From the IMG/VR virus record IMGVR_UViG_3300035145_002457, positions 1-64,000 of that record: 64,000 nt of DNA; one strand, 5' to 3'. Positions 20,801-30,431 of this stretch are shown here, in pieces. The stretch comes from a virus. A model generated the notes under the pieces. That model searched no databases, had not been told where the DNA came from, and was given only the letters and a program-made list of their open reading frames with translations. The position numbers and the translations under genes were made by a program. Numbering within the stretch: the stretch's first letter is position 1; each line of letters opens with the position of its first letter.

Positions 20801-23800
20801 TAACCTCAAATGCTAATAATCTTAGCAAAGGCGAAATAATTGGATTACATAGTGTATATGATTTTGTAGAATCTTTTGAAGATAGCACTGTAGAAAATGT
20901 AAAAACAACAAAATATGACTTTAGTAGTTTTTATGAGATACAAGATGTTACTAATAACATTTTAACATTAAAAACAAGCAATCCTGTATTAGAAGATATA
21001 CCTCAGTGTTTAGGTAGTTTAACTAAATTTATGTCTGTGAGAGCTTTGAATGTTTCAGAAGCAAATAGTATTGCACAAAATAAATTATCAGGACAAGATT
21101 TATTATGGATTGATAATGTCACAGAAAATAATGAATGGGCAGTATATAAAAATTCTAATAACTTTAGCGAACAACACCGTATTCACAATACTGATTCAGG
21201 AACTGGTTTTGATTACGGCAAAGCAATAGCATCTGATGATAGAAATACTACATTGTTGATAGGTGCTCCGGAAAATGCTGACGGAAAAGTTTATGTATAT
21301 AATAGACCAACAGACAAATTAACTTATACATTGACACAAGTGCTTGAACCTTTTGGTTGGGGCGATGCAGGAGAAAAATTTGGCGCTAGTGTAGCACTAA
21401 GTCCGGACGGACAATATGCTATTGTAGGTTCACCTAATGCATCAAATGTCAAAACAAAATACGCTGGTGATTTTGTAGACACACAAAATTACGGAAAAAA
21501 TAGTATTGTAAGAAAAGATGAACAACTATGGCGAGCAGTGGTTGATATATCTGGAGCCACAGATAATATTGAATTTAGTAGTTTTAATTCTGTAGCACAA
21601 ACTATAGAACAATTAAATTTACAAACTAATAACAATTATAATATTCCTGTATTGCTTGTTGGTAACTATGCAATAGATCCAAACAACAATCAATATGCTT
21701 TTAATAATATTCCTACAAGCCATATTTTAATAAGAGCTCCTAAGGTGCAATATGACGGAAGTGGTATTAATGATCAAATAAAAATTGCTTGGAATACAAT
21801 AACGTATGCTAACCAAGATCTAAACGCACTAGAAGCAAGAGCTCCATTTAGCGGCGATCATTCACCTATAACAGATGCATTCTTAAGTTTAGAACATACG
21901 ATACAAAGAAAAATTGACGCTGTACTCTATATAAATGAAACTATTGTTACACCTGATATTGGAGATACTGTAAGGACTGGTACTGCTCAAGGAACTGTAG
22001 ATTATATCGCAGAAGACGGTGCAGAAACGATACTATATATAAGGGATTTAAACGGATCATTTAATTCTGCAGATAGTTTGTTTAGAATTGATGGAGACTT
22101 TGTTGGTGAATTTATTAGACAAGCACCAGATGACACTGTTGATACTGAAGGTGTTTGGGGAGGTTTTTGGTGGATAGATACACCTCAGTATACTCCTACA
22201 GACCAAACAACAAATATAGACAAAGGTTTAGGCATTGTTTATTACGATGTTATAAGTGATAGTACACCTACAGGCAGATATTATTATAACAGTTTAGATT
22301 ATGCTACCACAGACATTAGTAGTTTAAACATACAAAATAGTTTAATTAGAACATTAACGTATAGAGGATTACCAGGTGCAGGCGGAAGTAATAGTACGTT
22401 CTTAAGTGATCTATATGTAATGAGAGCACCAAAAGCACTAACTGATTTAATATCAGCAGGTGATACTGTAAGTGTTTATGTAAACCAATTACCTCAGTAT
22501 ACAACAGGTGATCTTAAGGATCTTACAACTATAGGACTTACTACAACAGTTACAAATACCTCTAGACAAGTTTATGATGTTTGGGATGGATATATTAATT
22601 TTGATTTTACAAAATTTGATGTAGAAGGAAATCCATTCGAACCAAGAGTTGGAGATATCGTAGAGGATTTGACCACAGGTGCTCAAGCTGAAGTTACTTT
22701 TTATCAAAGAGATTCTTTAGCCGCAACAATTTTTGTAAAAAATGTTACAAATAATTTTAGTGTTGGTAATGATTACGGACAAAACTCTGAAATCAAATTT
22801 TTAGGCACCCCCGGAGACCCAGACATTAATTATCAAGTTGATCGTGTAATGGGTGATATTCAAAGTGTAAGTTTAGGTTATACTCCTGCTGGCATTGGCA
22901 AATTATTGGTTTTCGAAGCACCAGCAGATATTTTGCTAAGTGCAGAACAAGAATTAATAGATATTGAGTATTGGATGTATCAAGAAGGCACAGTTTTAGG
23001 TATTCCAAGATTAGCTAATATTCCTTCTAGCGTTAATAACGAATGGGAAAATGTTTTTAAAATTCCTGCTGAATCAACAGGCACTGCAAGCGGATTGGCT
23101 AACGAAGGATTATATAATATCTATAGTAGAGCCGCGCCAGGAAGATATGACCCTATAGGGTCATATACAGTACCAGAAAAACAAGCAAACTTCTATCTAG
23201 GATCGAATGTTAAAATAACAAAAAATAATGATTTGTATAGATTAATGGTACATGCTAAAGGCACTGAAACACAATCCAATCCCGGAAGAATTTATTTTAT
23301 AAAAACCGGAGAAGAAAACGGAAACACATATACTTGGGAATACGCAAAAAATAAAAATTACAAAGGGTCATTTAATGAGTCGGTAAACTATTTCACAGGA
23401 GATATAGTCTACAGAGAAAATCCTGCGGTTACAGGCACAGGTGTGCTTTATAGTGCTAAAACTAATCTTGCACCAGGTGTTTTTAATCCTATTGACTGGA
23501 ATGTTAACGACAGTCTAGTAGATTATGTTGGATATATTCCTAATAATACAGGAAATAGTGTTGTAAATGACAGTACAGATGGAAGCACAGTACTAGACCA
23601 ACAGTTGTTATCTGCATTTGGTGGCGAATTTGATGTCAATAAACTTGGAGATGTAATTGTTACTACAGCGTTGTATGATAGTTCAAAACCTAACTTAATT
23701 GTTGTATACAGATTGAACAATGGATTCTTTGAAAGAGGACAACAAATACCAGCACCTGATACTACAAGCGGATTTGGACATGACGTAGCAATATCTGATG

Positions 23801-26800
23801 ATGGCATGTATATTGCTGTATCTGCACCGTTCAATGATGATTATAAACAAGACCAAGGAAAAGTATTTATTTACAAGCAAACTAATGGTGTGTTTGAATT
23901 ATTCCAAGAGTTGCGTAGTCCTAATGATGAACGTGCAGAAAAATTTGGTTGGCGTTTACAATATGATGGAAATAAATTACATGTTACATCAAGAAATGCA
24001 GATAGTATCAAGAAAACATCCTTTGACGGCTCAAGTTTAGGTAATGACAAACCTCAACTTACTTTTGATGGTTCATTTACAGAATTTGTTGAATATGAAA
24101 GTGACACTGGTGTAATTTATGTTTATGAAAAAACTGCACAAGGAATGTTGTATGCACAAACCGTGCAGATCCCAGATTCTGATGTAAACACATTTGGTAG
24201 AAACATTTTTGCAAAAAACAATCATTTGTATGTAGGCTTGCCAAACAAAATTGTTGATAACAGAGAAGGGCAAATTATTGACTTTAGCATGACAAACAAT
24301 GTTTCAATGTGGACAGTTCACAGATCCTCTAACGAAACAGTTGATATTGACAAAATTAAAAAGATATTTTTGTATGATACAAAACAAAATGAATTACTTA
24401 CATACTTAGATTATATTGATCCAATACAAGGAAAAGTTGCAGGACCAGCCGAACAAGAGTTAACCTATAAAACATATTACGATCCAGCAGTTTATTCTGC
24501 AAGCAGAGATACAAGAGCATCAAGAGATACAACATCATCATGGGGTCCTGAAAGAGTCGGTGAAGTTTGGTGGAACCTGACTAATGCTAAATTTTACAAT
24601 GCATATCAAGGATCTATAGAATATGCAACTAACAATTGGAACAATGTTTTCCAAGGGAACACTATAGATATTTACGAATGGGTAGAATCTGATGTTGTTC
24701 CTAGTGTGTACGATACTGAAGCAGATACAGAAACGGGATTTGCAAAAGGTTACAGTGGACAAAGTTTGTACGGAGATAATGCATATAGCACAAGAAAGGT
24801 ATATGATGATGTATCTCAAAGTTTCAAAACTTATTATTATTTCTGGGTAAGTGAAAGAACTATAGTTCCTGATGCAGAATTTAGAAATATTAGTATTAAA
24901 GAAGTTAGAGAATATATTGAAGATCCTTTAACAAAAGGTCATCAGTTTGTTTCTTTGATAAGTCCAGAAAAATTTGTTCTTAACAATTGTGACGGATTAA
25001 TTAAAGGTACAGATACTGCTCTTAATGTACAGTTTTGGACTATTAAAAATCAACAACAAAATATTCACAATCAGTACCAAATTGTAAGTGAAGGTTTGGA
25101 AACAAGCCAACCAAATCCAGACATAGTTAAAAAATGGTTTGACAGTTTGATAGGTTATGATGCACAGGGTAGAGTTGTACCAGATCCTAATCTAAGCGAA
25201 AAAGAAAAATATGGAACGCTTTATAGACCAAGACAAGGTTGGTTTAAGAATAAATCTGAAGCACTAAAACAATTTATAGAACGTGTGAATTTAAAACTGA
25301 AAGAAAACATAATTGTAGATGACAAAAGTTTAAGTGCTATAGATAGTCAACAACCTATCCTTACAACTGCAAGTGGATTGTATGATGTTCAAATTGCAAC
25401 ATTAAATGATATTTCTACAATTGGTACAAATACTTTAAAAACTGCAATACTTACACCTGTAATTGTTGACGGAAAAATAATTGAGGTTGTAATTTCCGAT
25501 CCAGGTAAAGGATATAGAAATGCTCCTACTGTTACTGTAGCAGGAGCAGGAACAGGCGCAGAGATTTCTACAGCAATAGATTCTGCAGGAAAAATAATAT
25601 CTGTAACTATAGACGAACCAGGACAAAATTACAATCAAAATACTACTCTTACTGTAAGAAATTTTGCAGTTCTAGTCACTAACGATGAAACACTACAAGG
25701 TAAATGGAGTTTATACGAGCGTCAGATACAAGATAGTAAATGGAATAGAATTCAAAGTCAATCTTATAACACCACTTTGTTCTGGGAATATGTTGACTGG
25801 TATGCTACAGGATATAACAGTAGCACAGATATAGATTATCTAATAGACAACAGTTACCAACTTACTAGCCTAGATAATCCTATAGGATCAATTGTCAAAA
25901 TTTCTAACATAGGATCCGGTGGTTGGTTATTAATTGAAAAACAATTTGATTTTGATACCGAAGATTATACTCAAAATTACAAAACAGTTGGACGCGAAAA
26001 TGGTACAATACAATTTAAAAATACTTTGTATGATACTGCGGCTGGTTACACAGGTTTTGACACAATTAGTTTCGATACAAAAATATTTGACAGTGAACCT
26101 ATAACTGAATTAAGAATTATACTTGAATCTATTAGAGATGATTTATTAATAGATGAGCTACTTGTAGAATTTAATAAACTGTTTTTCGCAGGGTTAAGAT
26201 ATGTATTTTCTGAACAAACTTATGTTGACTGGGCATTTAAAACTAGCTTTATAAAAGCAAAGCATAATGTTGGAAAATTGCGCGAAGATATAACATTTAA
26301 CAATGATAATCTTCCTAGTTACGAATCATATGTAAAAGAAGTAAAACCATTTACAACAAAAATTAGAGAATATCTAAGTTCTTACGAAGGACTAGACGGA
26401 ACACAAACAGTAACAACAGATTTTGATTTGCCTCCTTCATATAATACAATTGAAGGTAAGATACTTCCACAAAATGTGAAAGTAAAAGACAACATATTAA
26501 TTGGAACAAACAGCGATTTAGAAACTTATCCTAATAAAAATTGGTTAGAAAATAGTTCCTATTCGGTCATATCAGTTAAGCCAGTTGATCAAGGAGAAGG
26601 TTATAGGCTTCCTCCAGAGTTAACTGTTGTAGGAGGAGGCGGTTCAGGCACAGTTCTAAAAAGTTATCTTGGAGCAAAAGGAAACGTTGTAAAGGTAGAT
26701 GTACTAGTAAAAGGAAGTGGTTATTATTCTGCACCTACTATCGAAGTAAACGGAAATTTACTTGATACAGGAAGACATGCAACATTTAGTGTTCAACTAG

Positions 26801-29787
26801 GTGATAATCCTGTGAGGGGAATAACAACTACTATGAAATTTGATAGAACTACAGGAACTTATGTTTACACTTCTATTGATAAAACAGAAACATTCACAGC
26901 ATCAGGCTCACAATTCCAATTTGATTTAAAATGGCCTGTAGATTTAAAAATTACAGATGTATCAGTAACAAAAAACAATTTAGAGCAACTTAGCAATGAA
27001 TATACATTTTATAATGTTTTAGATGAAGATGCGGAATATGAAAGATATTATGGTAGAATTGAGTTTGATACTAAACCTAATATAAATGACGTAATTGTTG
27101 TAACATACAAAATATCACCTGATTTATTCCAAGCACAAGATAGAATCAATCAATTATATTCTCCAGGCTTAGGTCAACCTGGCAAAGAATTAGGTCAGCT
27201 GATGAGCGGTATAGACTATGGCGGAGTAGAAGTAAAAAGTTTTGGATTTACACAAGGACAAGGTTGGGATTCAGATAACTGGTTTGAATCAACTTGGGAT
27301 AGTTATGATAACACCTATGAAGATGAGATATTTGAGTTTGATGGCTCAACAACAGTTATAGAATTAAACAAAGCTCTTGAATCTGGTGTGGAATATCATG
27401 TTTACAAGAATAATGTAAGATTAGATGATCCTAACTACGACGGAAGCACTGTTACTTCAAACCCAAATGCAATTATGCGAAGTTTGATTGGAGATGGTGT
27501 TACTAAAACAATGTATCTAGATGATTTCAAAGTTCAAACATATGATGAATCAGGAAATAATACAGGTGTAGTAATACAGGTAACAGACGGTGATGTTTTA
27601 GTTATTAGAAAATCAACTAGTGATGGTACATTTTTACCAAACGAGCAAACATATGATAGCATATTGCAAGGTGGAAACCTAAATTATTCTACAGCAACAG
27701 GTTTAGCAAGTGGAGACATCAGGATAGACGGTGATGGTTTTGTAACTCCTACCACAAGTGCTGGTCCTGAAGAACAGGTTCCAGGACAGATTTTAGATAC
27801 AGTAGATATCCAAGTTTATGAAAAACCAAAAGGAGGTTCAAGCACATTTACTTCTATGGTATACGAAACAGATGGTTCAACTCTACGCTATAAAATAGGC
27901 ACTACCCCTATTGCTAATGAAAACGTATTTGTAAAAATAGATGCAAATATTGTAACAGATTATACTATTGATTATTCTACAAGTGAAATTGTATTTGCAA
28001 GTGCGCCGAACGCTAATAGTATGTTGAACATTGTTACTATGGATGTAAGCGGTAATAAAATTTTAGATATAGACAATATTACTGCTGACGGTAGCACAGT
28101 TAGATTTATAACTTCAGTAAGATATGCAAGTAATTTACAATCTATTGTTACACTAAATGGCGAACCTGTTAATAATGCATTTGCTGAAAGCGAAGAATCT
28201 GATGGTATTGCAGGTAATGTGGTTATTAGATTTGGTACACCTCCTACACCAGGAAGTGTTATACGTTATGTGATTTTTGAAGCAAATGAAGATGTAAAAA
28301 ATTACAGTGAAGTTAATATACAGAATATTGTAGCAGATGGAAGTACAACAACGTATAATCTTTCTACAACTCCGGGAGTTGCGGAACCTGCCTCATACAA
28401 AACTATAGTTAAAGTAGGTAACAACATATTAAATGCAGGATATACTAAGAGATATATTACAACGTCTACAAAACTAGAATATGAAGTTGATGACTTCCAA
28501 TTTCCTCCTGGTACGTTGACAAAAAATAAAATAAGACTTTACCTAAACGGAAAAGAATTAGATGAAAGTCTGTATAATCTTGTTGTAAGCACAACAACAA
28601 TTATTAGATTAAGAACAAATGTACAGCAACAGGATGGAGATAAATTAGATTTCTATGTACTAGATGATGGAGAATACAGATTTGGATATTTTGAACAAGC
28701 AACTGGTATTTTTGTAAGCACTCCTAATCAAATACATTTTGATAATACATACGCAGAAGATACAAACATAACAATTTACCATTTTACCAATCACGATTGG
28801 CAAGATATACAACGTTTGGAATTTGATGTTGTAGATAGAATAACTCTAACACCAGGTACTGAACAGTATATTAGATATTTACAAATACAAAATGGATTAA
28901 TTGCATTAAATTCACCAGCAGTTGATGCACAATACCTTTGGGTTACGATAAACGGTGAACTTTTGATACCTAGTGTAAATTATTATGTAACTGATAACAA
29001 ACGTTATGTGAAAATAATCAGTGAAATTTCTCAAAATGATGTTGTTCAAGTGATACACTTCGCAGGAAGCACTACAAAAAATAGATTTGGTTGGAGTCAA
29101 TTCAAAGATATGATGAACAAAACACATTATAAAAGGATCACTGATTCTGATAATGTTACATTAGCAAAAGATTTGCATGAATATGATCAAACTATAACTG
29201 TTATTAACGGACAAAATTTACCTTCTCCACCAGCAGGTTCAAGACAGCCTGCGGTAATATTCATTGAGGGTGAGCGTATAGAATATTTTGTAAGAAACGA
29301 TGATGTAATCAGTCAATTTAGAAGAGGTACTTTAGGTACAGGAGTCAAATCTGTATATCCGGCAGATACAAAAGTGTTTGATTCAGGACCAGAAAACCAA
29401 ATGCCATATAAAGACGAAACACTTACTACTATATTCACAGCAGATGGCACTTCGACAACATATGAATTAGATTTTACACCTAATAGTGTAAACGATTTTG
29501 AAGTTTTTGTAGCAGGAAAAAGGTTAAGAAAAAACAGTATAAGTAGCTACAAATTTAATGATGGTCCTATTGCACTTGATAGCCCAGAGGGGGACGAGAC
29601 TCTAGCACCTGAATTTACAATTAGCAGTAATAATTTAGTATTATTAAATGCTCCAATACTTAATACAAAGATAATTGTTGTAAGAAAACAAGGAAAAATA
29701 TGGACAGATCCAGGCACAGCATTGGTAGATAGCGATTCAGACATTGCTAAATTCTTACGTGCCGCAACAGTTGACTTACCGCGATAA
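14851..29787 (+). CDS. giant virion structural protein in the gp7 position (4978 aa)
   Basis: This single 14.9-kb reading frame would encode a protein of roughly 550 kDa. Position directly after gp6 suggests a greatly enlarged baseplate wedge initiator (gp7-like) or peripheral baseplate/fibre protein. The N-terminus (SHLPRFFRTQANKKFLSST, then AWDPHIDWDKISNFREYYWLP) is soluble and lacks a signal peptide. FG-GAP-like beta-propeller blades occur near residues 2115-2205 (FGASVALSPDGQYAIVGSP) and again near 2910-3150 (FGHDVAISDDGMYIAVSAP). Two GxGY-rich modules occur near 3530-3600 and 3905-3970. The last ~900 residues contain repeated beta modules that begin with a DGST-type motif. No frameshift or stop interrupts it. 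I do not recognise enzymatic motifs. Exact equivalence with T4 gp7 is unproven. Confidence 0.8.
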   Translation: MAYDNDQSEQALPGGNNKRKRESASHLPRFFRTQANKKFLSSTVDQLIQPGVVEKLNGYVGRKTSKAFTASDNYIADVSDERQNYQLEPASVVKDNLGNVVFYKDYNDYINQLNYFQKGINDHSVLNAQEYYAWDPHIDWDKISNFREYYWLPNGPQSFAVPGNTIEVESTYTVRIGDNVDNNTYVFSPDGLTNNPTITLYRGITYRFDIDTPNLPFTIKTKRTLDEGFDLDSSSIIVLEGVDVQGLEKGISTLQLGTDTPDTLYYTASNDLQASGTIVVKDIQDATFLDVEAEIVGKKNYKASSGVDLSNGMKIYFTGEVEPAKYANGSFYVEGVGDAIKLVAETDLSVPTEFTDDVEVEFDTNGFDRLPYGKAIGFPKEKDYIVINRSAQDGNLWSRYNRWFHKSVITTSAEQNNQPVELDQEQRAKRPIIEFEPNIKLHNFGTKSKLDVDLVDNFTKDVFSTIEGSIGYNIDGIDIVKGMRILFTADTDILVKGRIFEVDVIKFANNQATNNQITLKEVTDSIPQENEVVLVLNGDEFKGKMFYYQNGSWSLTQEKTQRNQAPLFDIFDENGISYSDETTYEANNFAGNKVFSYKEGTGSADTELGIPLSYRSINNVGDIVFNYDIQQGSMTYTIDNNLLTQNTDVGFLRKYSSLTDFTTISGWKKVDTYSEQPVIRQYVYDNTTTGFAIDVYDQSGLIEDLWVRVYLNNKLQFENVDFTITSDLNNNAIINFTNTLELNDIVVIKTKTTTLKNENGYYEIPTNYERNPKNDNLGEFTLGEVNDHVSTIVENLDVFEGEYPGVGNLRDITNLSSYGRRFLQHSAPLNLSLYHITDKDANIIKSIDFARTEYNRFKRVFLQIAEQTEFQGSIRDRVDDILRQINIDKNKNQPFYFSDMIGLGASKKTDHIIIDADETFFALDKIFDIDTPSKRSVYVYLNDVQLIYGKDYTFNNDGFAVVTATKNVDDVISIYEYETTNGSYIPPTPTKLGLYPKYEPEIYQDNTYLTPQNVIQGHDGSRFIAFGDYRDELLLELEKRIFNNIKVTYNKDLFDIHKFVPGEYRKTGLDTSEINKSMLSGFIQWTKFIDQDYTLHNFFERTNRFTFNYNQANFASTNKMPGFWRNIYKQLFDTDRPHTHPWEMLGFTIKPKWWEDQYGPAPYTKDNQLMWTDIQNGIVREPNKNYKILNNYKRPGLLNTLPVDSSGNLRPPLDAGVVTNFQADTIDFSFKFGDGAPVESAWRNSSDYPFSLLKSLTINKPSAVFATGFDRINQVRNSAGAIVYKPTNKRLKLSDIVFPSTADDDVQIFTSGLINYVSSYMASDVLKSYTDYKTNIVNIDNQIGFKLGGFTDKEKFRLILDSRTPLNEGNVFVPEENYKIFLNTSSPVQTIEYSGVIIERRADGYVVKGYSPNSTTFKYFDAVGTQNDPSINIGGISESYVTWDTNKTYVAGQNVEYQGSYYRTSVAHTSEQNFDDTKFAKLAALPLIGGRSAFVRKQFNQEIVNEIEYGTLFTEIQDVVDFLLGYGKYLESKGFEFEYFDGEQSVVLNWRHAVNEFLFWTTQKWAEGSVITISPSASEIRFNSQYSMVDNIFDGFYGYGLYKADGQKLNEEFSSLGRSPNQFILRPKNTADGVFYISLPLIQKEHVVLIDNKTVFGDVIFDQQPGYRQERIKVLGYRTTEWDGSLNIPGFTYDDAQVTDWESWTDYDIGTVVKNKEFYYSAPNKISGTETFDASKWNILTEKPEGGLFANFEYKTNQFADFYDLDSDNFDTEQQKHAQHLIGYQKRQYLENIVNDDVSQYKFYQGFIQDKGTKNALTKLFDALASDNKDSLEFFEEWAIKDGQYGASEGFDDVIFKLDESKFRLTPQPIQLVNSVTGNETDLIYRIRPYEVYQKSKNYDHSPFPGKYVFDSYTKNAGYVNQQDVRGIVTNYSNILDFNFVDIAKNSYIWVGNENNNWNVYKHVDTEYTVEKIDKGTDTFKIYLTSNANNLSKGEIIGLHSVYDFVESFEDSTVENVKTTKYDFSSFYEIQDVTNNILTLKTSNPVLEDIPQCLGSLTKFMSVRALNVSEANSIAQNKLSGQDLLWIDNVTENNEWAVYKNSNNFSEQHRIHNTDSGTGFDYGKAIASDDRNTTLLIGAPENADGKVYVYNRPTDKLTYTLTQVLEPFGWGDAGEKFGASVALSPDGQYAIVGSPNASNVKTKYAGDFVDTQNYGKNSIVRKDEQLWRAVVDISGATDNIEFSSFNSVAQTIEQLNLQTNNNYNIPVLLVGNYAIDPNNNQYAFNNIPTSHILIRAPKVQYDGSGINDQIKIAWNTITYANQDLNALEARAPFSGDHSPITDAFLSLEHTIQRKIDAVLYINETIVTPDIGDTVRTGTAQGTVDYIAEDGAETILYIRDLNGSFNSADSLFRIDGDFVGEFIRQAPDDTVDTEGVWGGFWWIDTPQYTPTDQTTNIDKGLGIVYYDVISDSTPTGRYYYNSLDYATTDISSLNIQNSLIRTLTYRGLPGAGGSNSTFLSDLYVMRAPKALTDLISAGDTVSVYVNQLPQYTTGDLKDLTTIGLTTTVTNTSRQVYDVWDGYINFDFTKFDVEGNPFEPRVGDIVEDLTTGAQAEVTFYQRDSLAATIFVKNVTNNFSVGNDYGQNSEIKFLGTPGDPDINYQVDRVMGDIQSVSLGYTPAGIGKLLVFEAPADILLSAEQELIDIEYWMYQEGTVLGIPRLANIPSSVNNEWENVFKIPAESTGTASGLANEGLYNIYSRAAPGRYDPIGSYTVPEKQANFYLGSNVKITKNNDLYRLMVHAKGTETQSNPGRIYFIKTGEENGNTYTWEYAKNKNYKGSFNESVNYFTGDIVYRENPAVTGTGVLYSAKTNLAPGVFNPIDWNVNDSLVDYVGYIPNNTGNSVVNDSTDGSTVLDQQLLSAFGGEFDVNKLGDVIVTTALYDSSKPNLIVVYRLNNGFFERGQQIPAPDTTSGFGHDVAISDDGMYIAVSAPFNDDYKQDQGKVFIYKQTNGVFELFQELRSPNDERAEKFGWRLQYDGNKLHVTSRNADSIKKTSFDGSSLGNDKPQLTFDGSFTEFVEYESDTGVIYVYEKTAQGMLYAQTVQIPDSDVNTFGRNIFAKNNHLYVGLPNKIVDNREGQIIDFSMTNNVSMWTVHRSSNETVDIDKIKKIFLYDTKQNELLTYLDYIDPIQGKVAGPAEQELTYKTYYDPAVYSASRDTRASRDTTSSWGPERVGEVWWNLTNAKFYNAYQGSIEYATNNWNNVFQGNTIDIYEWVESDVVPSVYDTEADTETGFAKGYSGQSLYGDNAYSTRKVYDDVSQSFKTYYYFWVSERTIVPDAEFRNISIKEVREYIEDPLTKGHQFVSLISPEKFVLNNCDGLIKGTDTALNVQFWTIKNQQQNIHNQYQIVSEGLETSQPNPDIVKKWFDSLIGYDAQGRVVPDPNLSEKEKYGTLYRPRQGWFKNKSEALKQFIERVNLKLKENIIVDDKSLSAIDSQQPILTTASGLYDVQIATLNDISTIGTNTLKTAILTPVIVDGKIIEVVISDPGKGYRNAPTVTVAGAGTGAEISTAIDSAGKIISVTIDEPGQNYNQNTTLTVRNFAVLVTNDETLQGKWSLYERQIQDSKWNRIQSQSYNTTLFWEYVDWYATGYNSSTDIDYLIDNSYQLTSLDNPIGSIVKISNIGSGGWLLIEKQFDFDTEDYTQNYKTVGRENGTIQFKNTLYDTAAGYTGFDTISFDTKIFDSEPITELRIILESIRDDLLIDELLVEFNKLFFAGLRYVFSEQTYVDWAFKTSFIKAKHNVGKLREDITFNNDNLPSYESYVKEVKPFTTKIREYLSSYEGLDGTQTVTTDFDLPPSYNTIEGKILPQNVKVKDNILIGTNSDLETYPNKNWLENSSYSVISVKPVDQGEGYRLPPELTVVGGGGSGTVLKSYLGAKGNVVKVDVLVKGSGYYSAPTIEVNGNLLDTGRHATFSVQLGDNPVRGITTTMKFDRTTGTYVYTSIDKTETFTASGSQFQFDLKWPVDLKITDVSVTKNNLEQLSNEYTFYNVLDEDAEYERYYGRIEFDTKPNINDVIVVTYKISPDLFQAQDRINQLYSPGLGQPGKELGQLMSGIDYGGVEVKSFGFTQGQGWDSDNWFESTWDSYDNTYEDEIFEFDGSTTVIELNKALESGVEYHVYKNNVRLDDPNYDGSTVTSNPNAIMRSLIGDGVTKTMYLDDFKVQTYDESGNNTGVVIQVTDGDVLVIRKSTSDGTFLPNEQTYDSILQGGNLNYSTATGLASGDIRIDGDGFVTPTTSAGPEEQVPGQILDTVDIQVYEKPKGGSSTFTSMVYETDGSTLRYKIGTTPIANENVFVKIDANIVTDYTIDYSTSEIVFASAPNANSMLNIVTMDVSGNKILDIDNITADGSTVRFITSVRYASNLQSIVTLNGEPVNNAFAESEESDGIAGNVVIRFGTPPTPGSVIRYVIFEANEDVKNYSEVNIQNIVADGSTTTYNLSTTPGVAEPASYKTIVKVGNNILNAGYTKRYITTSTKLEYEVDDFQFPPGTLTKNKIRLYLNGKELDESLYNLVVSTTTIIRLRTNVQQQDGDKLDFYVLDDGEYRFGYFEQATGIFVSTPNQIHFDNTYAEDTNITIYHFTNHDWQDIQRLEFDVVDRITLTPGTEQYIRYLQIQNGLIALNSPAVDAQYLWVTINGELLIPSVNYYVTDNKRYVKIISEISQNDVVQVIHFAGSTTKNRFGWSQFKDMMNKTHYKRITDSDNVTLAKDLHEYDQTITVINGQNLPSPPAGSRQPAVIFIEGERIEYFVRNDDVISQFRRGTLGTGVKSVYPADTKVFDSGPENQMPYKDETLTTIFTADGTSTTYELDFTPNSVNDFEVFVAGKRLRKNSISSYKFNDGPIALDSPEGDETLAPEFTISSNNLVLLNAPILNTKIIVVRKQGKIWTDPGTALVDSDSDIAKFLRAATVDLPR

Positions 29788-29790
29788 ATA
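29783..29790 (+). promoter_or_regulatory. T4-type late promoter core
   Basis: GATAAATA matches the TATAAATA late core at 7 of 8 positions. It overlaps the stop codon of the giant gene and lies 22 bp before the next ATG at 29813, the right distance for a short leader. Confidence 0.6.
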
Positions 29791-29812
29791 CAACAGCAGG
29801 ATGGTATAAACT

Positions 29813-30427
29813 ATGACAGATAAAATAAACGAACAAAGCGGTGTGCTACTACAAGGACACATAAAGATTCACAACCCAGAATCTGGCGAAGTTTTAGTTG
29901 ACAAACGCAATGCTATTCATTATGAAAATATGAGTATAAGCCTTGCAGAAAGTCTAGGAAACGGTGGTACAGGTTGGATTTATGAAATGGGGTTTGGTAA
30001 TGGAGGAACAAGTGTAGATCCTACAGGGATTATCACATATCTCACACCTAATTCAACTGGCACAAACGCAAGTTTGTACAATGAAACATTTACAAAAATT
30101 GTAGATGACAGAAGTGTTAACAATTTAGATCCTGCTAGAAACAAAATTGAAACACGTCATGTTAGCGGAACCAACTATACGGATATATTAGTCACTTGTT
30201 TATTAGATTATGGCGAACCAACAGGTCAAGATGCTTTTGATACTGCTTCAGATCAAAATAATTTATATGTATTTGATGAATTAGGCCTCAAAGCATATAG
30301 CTCTTCTGGTTCGGGAAGACTACTTACACATGTTATTTTCCATCCTGTGCAAAAATCATTAAACAGACTAATACAAATTGATTATACTGTTAGGGTGCAA
30401 AGTTTAACAGGATTTAACGAAGGATAA
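29813..30427 (+). CDS. conserved virion structural protein (204 aa), role uncertain
   Basis: The sequence has an N-terminal beta-rich start (GVLLQGHIKIHNPESGEVL), a glycine-rich central part (IYEMGFGNGGTSVDPTGIITYL) and a C-terminal segment (YVFDELGLKAYS, LTHVIFHPVQKSLNRLIQIDYTVRVQSL). Proteins with this pattern occur next to tail-fibre genes in marine T4-like phages, so a baseplate-periphery or fibre-attachment role is likely. It does not resemble T4 gp8 by eye. Its own late promoter core lies just upstream, and it is followed 4 bp later by the first tail-fibre paralogue. Confidence 0.72.
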   Translation: MTDKINEQSGVLLQGHIKIHNPESGEVLVDKRNAIHYENMSISLAESLGNGGTGWIYEMGFGNGGTSVDPTGIITYLTPNSTGTNASLYNETFTKIVDDRSVNNLDPARNKIETRHVSGTNYTDILVTCLLDYGEPTGQDAFDTASDQNNLYVFDELGLKAYSSSGSGRLLTHVIFHPVQKSLNRLIQIDYTVRVQSLTGFNEG

Positions 30428-30431
30428 TTAG

